Source: Symsagittifera roscoffensis
Taxonomy: Eukaryota > Xenacoelomorpha > Acoela > Convolutidae
Assembly: GCF_963678635.1 (NCBI RefSeq)
Contig: NC_087070.1
Coordinates: 13,302,539-13,366,538, forward strand
Direction of reading: 5' to 3'
Length of the DNA: 64,000 nt
The translations under genes and the position numbers were made by a program. The notes beneath the pieces are model-generated. The model worked only from the letters and a program-made list of their open reading frames with translations. It made no database searches and was not told where the DNA came from. The stretch's first letter is position 1. Each line of letters opens with the position of its first letter. Of the stretch, positions 10,201 to 18,787 are shown in pieces.

Positions 10201-10770
10201 GTTATAGGGCCTATTTTTCTTAAGCCTCATATGTGACTGAAGTAGGCGACTGTTACAATTCCAAAGCTTTGGAAACAGCTCGATGTGTCCTCTTTCTACT
10301 TCTCCCATGCGATCACGGAAGTGATCGTCAAAATTGATGACTGTCATCTCTGGCTCCGATATTTTCGCAAATAACAGATCTTAACTCATGAACTCCCGCA
10401 ATGTGTGCTGCTCACACCAGTTCAGTGTACTACCGTCCACTGCCGATATGAGGTTTAGGTGCAGCACCGACCTCCTATATGCTTCCACCTTAACGTCAGG
10501 AAACGCAAACGTGACTGCTGGTCCATAGATCACTGTCACGAACTCCGTGTTTCCTCTGATCAGCGCCAAGGGATTGGTTCTCATAGCCAAACTCAGATCC
10601 GTTAACAGCGGCATGCCTCCAACATGTCGTCTAACATCTTCCTCTCTTTCAATCGTCTCGTCTTCTCCCGTTCCAAAGCGATTTTGTTGTAAGAGATACT
10701 GGATAAGAGTGTGTCTCAGGTCTCATATCTTGTTCCACGAGTCCGTGGATTTCTTCATATCCAAGTTCCT
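10200..10770 (-). pseudogene. C-terminal part of NDHL-motif protein, right element, truncated
   Basis: On the minus strand a frame reads TLIQYLLQQNRFGTGEDE, then GGMPLLTDLSLAMRTN, IYGPAVTFAFPD and LNWCEQ. It matches the left copy at about 4030-4380 closely. A TGA near 10720 and a TAA at 10379-10381 interrupt it. Past the second stop it still matches the left copy (LLFAKISEPEM against VLFGKVKDPEL, FPKLWNCN against YPMFWNLN) until about 10210, where similarity ends. The accessory genes found at 4626-8989 in the left copy are absent here, so this copy is truncated. Confidence 0.65.
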
Positions 10771-13060
10771 CACTCTCTCTCTCTCTCTCTCTCATCTGCT
10801 CTGGACAACGTGCCAGTTTCATCAGTCCTCCCAAGTTTCCGTGGGAAATTGCAATCAATGTCAGAAGTCCGTCTAGCCGCAGGTTCTGGATTCCATCGGT
10901 GAGCAGTATCGCCGGTCCTTTCACGAAACTCTCTGCTCCGAATGTCACGAACAAGGCTATTAGTTCCACTATCGATACTTCCACTACTGCTTGGAGGAAT
11001 TCTTTTATCAAGTAGTGCGAGACTTTCGGGTAAACTTTTGCCAAGAAGGACGCGGTCCATCTGGCTCCCAACCCTTCTAGCATGCTGTCTGTCCTTTCAA
11101 AGCCCTCCTGTCCCTTCACTTCCTGGGTCCAGAAGGTTTCCAGAGTAATCTGACACATTCTGTTCGCAAATTCAGCGGTCTTTTCTCCGGCATTTTCCGC
11201 CAGGTTCACCTCCTTCAACAAGTAGGCATGTATCTTTGTGATCATCACGGGGCCTTGCTCAAAAGCATCTGCACCCAATGCCGCTACTCTAGGGTTCAGG
11301 TGTAGCCACTGGTTGGCTTCCGGCTTGGTTCTCAGAACCATCGCTTCCAAATGAGCTCTCGTCTCTAGTGAATTTTTCCTTCTTGTGTCTTCACCTGCCA
11401 CTTCCATTGCTCGGAACCATAAGTCGTTGGACATCGCCGGTTTCAGTTTGAGTTGTCGACTGAAATTGGACAGTTCCAACACCAGCACCTCGTCCAACAC
11501 TAACATGTGTAGCGCATAGTCCTTGAGTCCTCTCATCGCGTTTGAGATATCTGACCATACTGCAGGCAGTTCAGCCTTAAGTGGCCTCAGGTTCTCCATC
11601 TCTATCATGCGATTCGGGGCTGATATGATCACATCATATTTTTTTTCCGAAAGTAAGGCCACAATCGCATACACAAATTTCAGTCCATCCGGGAGATGTG
11701 CATATCCCGGAGACAACGCGAATACTACTCTCAGTGTCACTTTATTGAATGACCCCTCCTTCGTGGCATCCACCACTTCACCCATCGACTCAAGGATATC
11801 TTTTATCGCTGGCCATACAGCGTTCTCTGCTGTTGTAGGATCTCTGAGTCTGCTCAGAAAACCTCTACTGTGTAGATGGTCATTGATGCCAGCAAACACA
11901 ATCGTAATTGGGTTCGTGTCCGTCTGCCTTTGTACCCCTATAGCCAGAGATATCGATTGCAGTAGGTCCAAGTCGATCGCTGCCAACATTATGACGTCCG
12001 GCCAAAACAAAGACTTGGAGGTGTACACGAACTCTGGATTCGCTACTACCATAATCTTGGCCTTCCTCATCTCTGCTTTGTCATAGGCGGCGAAGATGGT
12101 CTCATCTTTCTTAATCGCTATCAATCCGCCATATCTTTGGGCATCACCATCTTGATTCACTAGTTTTGGGTATACTCTTTCCTTCACATGACCAGGGGGT
12201 GTCGTCACCTGCCTGAATATCTTCACGTGTTTGCCAATCGGCGCTCTCGTCATCAGGAATCTTCCTGGTCTCTCTTCACGATTCCCCTCATCATGATTCA
12301 GCCTCACATCTTGCAATGGTCTCGCATTCACTGGTCCCATCGTGTTGTTAGATGGCAGTCCCTCTAAGTCGGCAAATCTCAAGGCCGTCGTGGAGCTGAA
12401 ATTTATGCTAGCGGCTATCAACCAGTCTACGCCGGTTATCGAGTACAATCAGCTGACGGATAGCGTCGCTCCATTCAGCATCCTCCTTGCATCTTCGATG
12501 AAGCTTACCCTCTGGAGATCCAGCTTCTTTAGCTCGTCTTTATATACATGCCAGGGAGACGGTATGGGTCTTGACCACATCAACGAGCTTCTGCCCGGAC
12601 GTCTCTCCTCTCGACTGGTACTTGTCGTCTCCGATCTAGTGTCCGATCTAGTGTCCGATCTAGACGTGCCGGCTGTCTCTTCGATTGGGTTGACAGGTCC
12701 TATTCTTCTCCTAGGATGGATGGTCCTCCTCATCGGCGCTTCTCCCAATCGATCATGTACGTCTGTCCTTTGACCTGGTTCGCTGGAGCTTTGTTGCCTG
12801 TAGTTCGTGACGGCGGGGACCGTACCCAAGCGTGTTTCCAAGCTAGGAGGCACAAAGGTGGTAATCACCGCGTCACTCACTGTTCCTTCTTCCTTCAGCA
12901 CTCCTGTGTCAAAGAGTTCTGCTTCCAGCTCGTCCAACCGCTCTTGGAAGACTCGATTCAACCAAGCTTGTCCTTCGATACTGTCGAAGTGGATGCCGTC
13001 CGTGGTCAGTCTGGCCTGATCCATAGCTCTCAACTCATGTTCGATGTCCATGAGGATCAT
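10649..13060 (-). pseudogene. SGNH hydrolase C-terminal end plus NDHL-motif protein, right element
   Basis: A single frame of 804 codons, broken only by TGA at 12449-12451. It starts with the end of the SGNH domain (TTDGIHFDSIEGQAWLN: the Asp and His of block V). A Ser/Arg/Thr-rich linker of about 120 residues follows (DTRSDTRSETTS), then a further 110 residues, then the NDHL region: IMVVANPEF, IVFAGINDHLHSRGFL, ALSPGYAHL, KFVYAIVALL, SAPNRM, LVLDEVLVLELSNF. The left copy is homologous but lacks most of the linker. The frame degenerates at the (CT)n tract near 10773-10793, where the homologous reading continues in another frame. This copy shows that the SGNH and NDHL parts probably belonged to one protein. 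Confidence 0.65.
10773..10793. repeat. (CT)n microsatellite inside the right NDHL ORF
   Basis: 21 bases of uninterrupted CT. On the coding strand it is read as alternating Arg and Glu, and the homologous reading frame changes across it, so slippage here plausibly caused the frameshift. Confidence 0.9.
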
Positions 13061-13530
13061 TTCTTCCAGCGTTTCGACTTACGAGGTTCCTCAAGATGTT
13101 ATTACACCTGACGACTCCCTCGTTGTGCCTTCTTCCTGATGCTGTCAGGCTTCTCGTATTCATTGGCACAGTGCAAACGGTCAGTACCGCGCAATTGAAT
13201 TTCTGCCAGAGAGTAGTAAACAAACACAACATCATTGACTCCCATAGTGCTTCCTGCTCATCTAAACCTCTGGAGATGTCATTCGTCCCAACTAAGATCA
13301 TCACATTGGGGATCCTCCCTGGATTCATCAATTCCACCATTCGATATAACTGGGCTATCGTCGTGCCTCCAAAGGCCATCACCGTGGTGACCCACGAGGT
13401 CCTCAAATTCGACAGCGCTCTGACCAAGCTGTCTCCCAGTATCAGATGAGATGTCCCGAGTGGTGGTTGATGCAGGTTTACTGCCGGGCTCCAAGTCGCT
13501 CGATTGAAGCAAGCTCTCGGATCTGTCTCC
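13035..13530 (-). pseudogene. SGNH/GDSL hydrolase N-terminal half, right element
   Basis: The frame reads LGTSHLILGDSLVRALSNL (block I with GDSL near 13450), AFGGTTIAQL (glycine of block II), NVMILVGTNDISRG (block III), and VLTVCTVPMN, then NNILRNL. It is missing only block V, which lies in the overlapping frame that starts at 13060. A one-base shift near 13060-13070 separates them. All SGNH signature residues (Ser, Gly, Asn, Asp/His) are therefore present in this copy across two frames. It directly follows the coiled-coil ORF, which ends at 13548. SGNH hydrolases cleave esters; the substrate cannot be told from sequence. Confidence 0.75.
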
Positions 13531-13547
13531 GGAACTCCCGTGAAATT

Positions 13548-14636
13548 TTATTTCAATTGATTATTCTTTTGCACGTCTATTATGCGGGACACTTTCTTCG
13601 CTGGCATCTTCCGTATTCTTCTCTCTGGGGCCCTCGAGCTGCCCGTGTCGTCAATCGTTCCATAGGGTGCAGTCATCCCGGAACCTGGCGCACTCTTGTT
13701 AGCGACCAGTCGTCCAGCTGTCTTTATCAGCTTCCTCACTGTCTGTTCCACGACGGGGTCACCCAAGGTGTCACTAGGATCCGGGATTGTTACTCGATTT
13801 GTCTCTGCTGGGAGCTGTGTCTCCGTTGTTTGACTCATTTCTCGAGGCGTCAAGAGCTCCATCGGATACTGCCCACGAGGAACATTCCTTGCAGGTATCA
13901 CTTTCTCCACGGATGTTGTCAACGCCATCTGTTCCGATCGCTCTTTGTAGTCCTGCCTCAAGCGCTCAATCTCTTGACCCTGCTTTTTGTTGCAGTCTTC
14001 AAACAATTTTCTCCACATGTCTCGATCTTCCTCCATCTGGAGCATACTTTTGGTCATCTCGTCCAGCTCCTTCTTCGTACTTTTCAGTTCATCGTTCATC
14101 TCATCCAGATCTTGCATGGTTTGGTTCGTCTGAACCTTCTGTCCTACTTTGGCCCTTTTTAGTGGCACAGCTGCTCTCATTGGTGAACCAGACGAGGCCG
14201 GCTCGCTGTTCATCTCCTGATGCATTCTCGTCAGCCCAGGTTTGGGCTTGGAGGGCATAGGCATCTCACCTGGTTGGTAGGTCCTAGAACTTCCCAATCC
14301 AGGCTCATTCGCCAAGTCACTCCCTGAGAGAGCCCCGTTTCTCCACCTCATCACTCTCATGTTCGGGCGGTCTAGTACTCCCCTTTCTCCATATGCTGCC
14401 ATCAACAGGACTTCCGTGGGGCGGTCCCCACGGTTGTCGTGCCCCAAGATGTTGATCAGGGCGGTCAGCAACATGGCTACCTCTGGGTCCTCCAGAGCAA
14501 AGTCTCGTTCGATCAGCCGACGATAGATCGCATCTATCATCGGTCCTACATATGCCTCTGCCAGGTCCATCAATTCATCCAAGTTGAAGTTATCCATTCT
14601 ATTCTTCGGATTTGATTTGATTCGATTCGATTCCAA
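13548..14636 (-). CDS. accessory coiled-coil ORF, right element
   Basis: 362 codons, homologous to the left ORF at 739-1968. The first 13 codons come from a GAATC/AAATC-like low-complexity run, so the second Met (14597, MDNFNLDELMDL) is the likelier start. The N-terminal domain covers about residues 14-130. Residues 170-245 are heptad-rich (DELMKSTKKEL-like, MLQMEEDRDMW, QEIERLRQDYKER) and predicted coiled coil. The C-terminal 100 residues are low in structure and basic. Intact as read, unlike its neighbours. Role unknown; a self-associating or nucleic-acid-packaging protein is possible but unsupported. Confidence 0.65.
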   Translation of the reverse strand: MESNRIKSNPKNRMDNFNLDELMDLAEAYVGPMIDAIYRRLIERDFALEDPEVAMLLTALINILGHDNRGDRPTEVLLMAAYGERGVLDRPNMRVMRWRNGALSGSDLANEPGLGSSRTYQPGEMPMPSKPKPGLTRMHQEMNSEPASSGSPMRAAVPLKRAKVGQKVQTNQTMQDLDEMNDELKSTKKELDEMTKSMLQMEEDRDMWRKLFEDCNKKQGQEIERLRQDYKERSEQMALTTSVEKVIPARNVPRGQYPMELLTPREMSQTTETQLPAETNRVTIPDPSDTLGDPVVEQTVRKLIKTAGRLVANKSAPGSGMTAPYGTIDDTGSSRAPERRIRKMPAKKVSRIIDVQKNNQLK

Positions 14637-14982
14637 GGTTTTGACTCAAGTGAGTAAATAAATGATCGATCAGGATCTAGAAAAGAAGTCACAAATATCA
14701 CACTTGTCAGTTTCACCTTAACATATATCGTTAAAATTTGCTTAAAAATAGTTCAGATAAAAAGATATTCATCCTTAAATATATTAAAATCAATTGGTCT
14801 CTAAAATTTTAGAATTCGACCTAAGATTGGACAGTCCAAACTTTGGATCTATTCCTAAGATCGTCATTTAGTTGTTCATGGTCACTAACCCCTACTTATC
14901 CATGATCTTAATAACCTAACACATAACATAACACATATTACATACAACTTAGTCTTTGGCCTAACACTCTCTCGCACATCAC
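14637..14982 (-). other. non-coding spacer between macro and coiled-coil ORFs, right element
   Basis: About 350 bases without an open frame, AT-rich, with a ttttctag acceptor-like string on the minus strand near 14680. It occupies the same position as 272-738 in the left copy but shares no obvious sequence with it. Confidence 0.4.
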
Positions 14983-15471
14983 TCAGCCTATACTTAAAAA
15001 ATATTTCTTAGGTAGATATACTTGTATGTTCGTATCAGAGAATATCACGTGTACAAGCGCGTACAATTCAAGAGGATGCAGTCTTCCTCTGTTTGGATCG
15101 TACACTGGAAGCGAGAACTCCTTCACGTCCATTTCCACAAGGAAGTCCCTCAGCCTCGTCAAGGACAAGACTAGGTTCTCTGGGTCCACGTGCTGCTTCT
15201 CCGTCGCCCTCGTTACCAAAAAGCATAAGTGTTTTCCCGGTATCTGCGACGCCGCCGGAGGTAAGGCTGTTACGCCCCCTATCCCTGATCTTTGCTTCCA
15301 AAGGAATTCCACGTTTTTGTATTCTCTCTTAAAATCTGCCGCTAGCGCTCTCCTAAAACTCATGTCTGCGGTGATTGCTATCGCACATGTTCTGTTTGTG
15401 AGTATGAAATCACTGTCTGTTAGTATTATGTTACTAGAATATTCATTTGCTAAGTTACTGCCCTGCCTATG
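14983..15471 (-). CDS. macro-domain protein, TARG1/OARD1-like, right element
   Basis: The frame is open from 15471; the first ATG is at 15363, but homology begins upstream of it (SSNIILTDSDFIL, then CAIAITADMSFRRALAADF), so the start is non-ATG, spliced, or made by frameshift from pol. The order follows TARG1-type macro domains: a GDLF-like strand, an HCIS-like strand and A-rich helix, FKREYKNVEFL, HLCFLVTRA, ENLVLSLTRLRDFL, FSLPVYDPNRGRL, then VIFSDTNIQVYL. Macro domains bind ADP-ribose. The TARG1 catalytic lysine position (after LVT) is Arg here, and the GCGLD loop is replaced by DPNRGRL, so ADP-ribosyl hydrolysis is unlikely. The frame overlaps the end of pol (TAG at 15450-15452) by about 20 bases. 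Confidence 0.6.
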   Translation of the reverse strand, partial: HRQGSNLANEYSSNIILTDSDFILTNRTCAIAITADMSFRRALAADFKREYKNVEFLWKQRSGIGGVTALPPAASQIPGKHLCFLVTRATEKQHVDPENLVLSLTRLRDFLVEMDVKEFSLPVYDPNRGRLHPLELYALVHVIFSDTNIQVYLPKKYFLSIG

Positions 15472-16478
15472 TCAGGTTTCTTAGGCTCTTCGCCTGTTTC
15501 TGCTTCTAAGTCTCATGTTTCTCTTGCTATTCTTAAGTTTTTTATTATCAAGTTTTCAGTGTGGGTAAGTCCTACCCCCACTCCCCGGTCAAAAAAATCC
15601 ATCGACGTCCCCGTCGATCGCATACCGGGTATCAAGTCGAGGTTAGAAGCTGGAATGAGTAGTCGTCCTTCCTGGGCAGCCCAGGAAGGATCATCTCGTT
15701 CGGTCTTGATGTATTTCATGCTTTCACGATCTACGTCTTGAATCGTGACGCTGGTCTCCTCAGGATCCGAGGTCGTTTCATTCAGCCATTCTAAGACACG
15801 CAGGTTCGTCAAGTCTTGTTCACCTGACTGCTGTTGCTCGTCGTCGAATTCTACCTCGGGTTTCGACCAGTCGTCAACCCACTCATCGTCGTGGTCATCG
15901 ACTATGTCAATGTCTTGTGACACAGTTATTTCCTCTAGACCCACTACTTCCTCCACTATCTTCTTTAGATCTATCCTATCCACTACAAAGCCGTCACCGT
16001 AAGGATTGTATTTCTTTCTTGGTCTCGTCCCGTCCTTCTGACGAGTCTGTATCGTGAACGGAAGATCCGGTTCCAAGTTCTTGGGAACCTCTATCTGTTC
16101 GAGATCCTGCCAATCTTCCTCTGCGTAGGGTAAGGTTTCATCGTCCGCTTCGATCTCCTCGTTTGGATCCAGGTCCAGCGGTGTATCCGTACCTTCCTCT
16201 AGGACTTCGTTTCCATCGTTCTTCTCCCTGGTGCCCTTTTCATTGACCTCACAAGCAGGATCCATCATTAGATAATCCCCTTCTTCCATGTCTGCTGGTA
16301 TACACCAGTCTTCTGTCGATGGATTGTGTGGCTTGATGTTCTCGTAGTGGGCGGCTCGGCCAGTACTCAGTCTATAAAAGCGTCCCGCCTGGTGCACATC
16401 TGTAATCATGAAGGTCCCCTCTACTTTTTTAGGAGCTTTTTCGTCCCTTTCGGTGGTATAACGTTCTGAAATACCCAT
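15450..16478 (-). pseudogene. pol: pol C-terminal region: integrase GPY/F-like end and acidic tail
   Basis: The frame begins inside the integrase C-terminal domain (VEGTFMITDVHQAGRFYRL, where the usual GPF/GPY is altered) and then becomes a long Asp/Glu-rich tail (DLDPNEEIEADDE, DDHDDEWVDDW). TGA at 15513-15515 interrupts it, after which the same frame still reads like protein (DLEAETGEEPKKPDIGRAVT) to TAG 15450-15452. A purine-rich run (15577-15597 on the minus strand) lies inside the coding sequence; it could be a polypurine tract, but no LTR follows it that I can recognise. It overlaps the macro frame. Confidence 0.65.
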
Positions 16479-16615
16479 ACGTAGTCTCCCACCGAGTAAG
16501 CCTTTGCACCAGCTGCTTTCTTGTCGAATCTTTTCCTCTGCCTTGCCTGTGCCTGCTGAGAATTTCGTCTACACAAATCGTTCAACTCCTGTTGGCGTCT
16601 GATCACATCCCTCAC
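16421..16615 (-). pseudogene. pol: integrase C-terminal domain fragment
   Basis: A short frame with RDVIRRQQELNDLC, RQRKRFDKKAAGAKAYSVGDYVWV and a Lys-rich end. It is the chromo/SH3-like DNA-binding part of the integrase, between the catalytic core (ends near 16666) and the frame starting at 16478. Single-base shifts at both ends separate it from its neighbours. Confidence 0.7.
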
Positions 16616-16665
16616 GTAGACCTGTGGGGACGTTTTCTTTCCCTCATACTCTGGGTAGAAGAAGG

Positions 16666-18273
16666 TTAAGGGTAAAGACTTTTGTGTCCAGTTAGCATCA
16701 TGTGTGGACTGACTCCGGTGGTGGAATGTTGCGTGCTGTTATATGCTCCCATAACCTGTGGAAGGTATCTGTCGCAATCGGTCATGTACCTGGAACAATA
16801 TACTCTCAGCATCGACACTAACGTCCTATTCTGTCTTTCCACTAAGCCATTCGTCTGAGGGTGGTATGTCGTGGAGTGAGCCTGAGCGACCTGTGAGCGT
16901 CTCATAAGCTCTTTCGTACGCTCTCCTACGAAAGCTGTTCCATTATCTGATTGAAACGTCATCGGACAACCATGTCTCGCTATCCACGTATTGATCGTAT
17001 TGATCAGGTGGTCGCATGCCTCTTCCGCCGAGGCGGTTATGCAGGGCACGGCCTCTGCATACTTCGTAAAATGATCTATCATGACCAGCACCTGATTATA
17101 ACCATTGTCTGTCATGCATATCTTTTGGTGATCTATTTGCACCACCTCGTTGAATTCAGACGACTCGATCGATTGTAAAGGAAATCGCAACTTCTTTGGA
17201 TCCTTGACCTGTTGGCATGACAGACATGCTGTTACCCATTTCTCGCATGCCTTTTTCATCCCAGGCCACTCAAAGCGCTTCAGGATCCTCTGATATACTT
17301 TGTCGATCCCCTGATGGCCCATCTGATCATGTGACTTGAATAATAGTTCAGTCTGATAGAGTTGCGGTAACACTATCGCGTTATACTTGTATAGGACTCT
17401 GTCTTCCTCCCTTCTTTTGCAAGCCACAATCCCGTCCTTGTTCAAATATAACCTCCCTTCCTTCTGCATGAAGTATTGTCTCAGGATGCTATAACTATCT
17501 TCCTCAAGGTCTCCTTTATCCGGAGAACCATTCTCGATCTACCTTTTCAGGTTGCTAGTCATGCGATCATTTCTCTGCGCCCTTAGAAGGTCCGAGAGTC
17601 TGTATCTCGCCTTTAAGTACGTCTTCATGACCCTCATCTGACTATTCAGCTAGTTGGGCTGGTGTGTGTCTTCTTCCATCTTAACGCACCAAATCTTCGC
17701 CAACGGCTGTTTTTCTTGTTTGAACGGCAGAAGATCAGTCCTGACTACCTCTTTCTGCGGCAACAGGCTTATCGAACGTTTCGATACCGCTATTGTCTCC
17801 AAGTCATCCGCTGCGTTGTCAAAGACTGTTTCGCTTGGTATAAGGTAGCGATCGCTGTCAGGATCCTGGTACACCTCTCTGTCCAGGTCCCTTGCCCGAG
17901 TTTCCACTAGTAGCGTGTGTATCGCTAGTTCTGACAGTTCGGATCCCGAACTCGAGTTCCTGTCTGAATAGGTGTCCATTCCTGAGTTTCGGGAATCGTC
18001 ATCCGTCGAAGAGGTTGTGCTGGAGACTGCACGCTCCTCCAGATCATGTCTGTGCCTTCTTCGCATCCATCTGAACTCCCGGGACAAAATCTTGTTCTCT
18101 AGGTCCTGTTTCTCATCAGGAATTTTCTCGTCTATCTCAGACTCCCCGGACAAATTTTCTTGTCCCGAGTGTTGATTTTGTGATCGCTGGTTCTTTTCAT
18201 CATCCGTCTTCCCGGACAAATAGTCTTGCAGCAGATTTTGTTCTACCTCTTCACCCTCCTTATCCCGGTCCAC
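16666..18273 (-). pseudogene. pol: Ty3/gypsy integrase (zinc-binding domain and DDE core) with upstream linker
   Basis: One frame, stopped at 17650-17652 (TAG) and 17539-17541 (TAG). The upstream half (17650-18273) is an acidic, Ser-rich linker. The zinc-binding domain reads HDQMGH...CLSC (H-x4-H...C-x2-C). The catalytic core has VVQIDH, QSDNGTAF and NGLVERQNRTL; the last two acids are separated by 35 residues, the D,D35E spacing of retroviral and Ty3-type integrases. The order RT-RNase H-integrase, with integrase last, is that of Ty3/gypsy and not of Ty1/copia. Inactive as read. Confidence 0.85.
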
Positions 18274-18335
18274 AAAGGTGACGGTTTTCTTTCGCTTGCT
18301 GCTCCCCTGTTCTTTCTGTCCGTAAGAAGTACTGG

Positions 18336-18728
18336 TTAAAATCTCTTGGGTATTGAGGATACTAGTTGCTGAACTAATGTCCTACAATCCCTCTCGTTCT
18401 CTTCGTGCTGTCGTCTGGACGGCATGATCTTCACCTTCTCACTGACTGTTAGCGATGCCACTGCTGCTGTCCACTCGGGGTCATCTCTGGTCACTTCTCT
18501 TTCTAACAATCCACCCAGCATCCGCATCACTTGCGGTGTGACTTGCACCGTTTTATCCATTAATGAGAGGCTGTTTATGTTCATGCGGGAGAGTTGTTGC
18601 TGGACCAGGCTCGAGCGCAGCAACAGATCCAAGGGGACCGGGTCCTCCTTGGATAGGATCTTTATCTCGGCTGCTTTCTCTACAGGTAACTCAGTGTGCC
18701 CTGGAATTGGATGTCCAGACTTATCCAA
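18336..18728 (-). pseudogene. pol: pol linker between RNase H and integrase
   Basis: 130 codons (HPIPGHTELPVEKAAEIKIL, MLGGLLEREVTRDD, PSRRQHEENERD), with no enzyme motif. Its position and helical, charged nature fit the connection region of a Ty3/gypsy polyprotein. Frameshifts separate it from RNase H (before 18788) and from the frame starting at 18273. Confidence 0.55.
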
Positions 18729-18787
18729 CCATCTCGTTAAGGGAAGCGCTTCATAAGTTTCTTTGTCCAGAAACGAGAATCCCTCCT

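Noticed and set aside
15560..15600. Polypurine tract and 3' LTR start after integrase
   Set aside because: The purine-rich run is inside continuous coding sequence. The candidate LTR start (tgaaaacttg on the minus strand) has no second copy near 24.5-25.9 kb.
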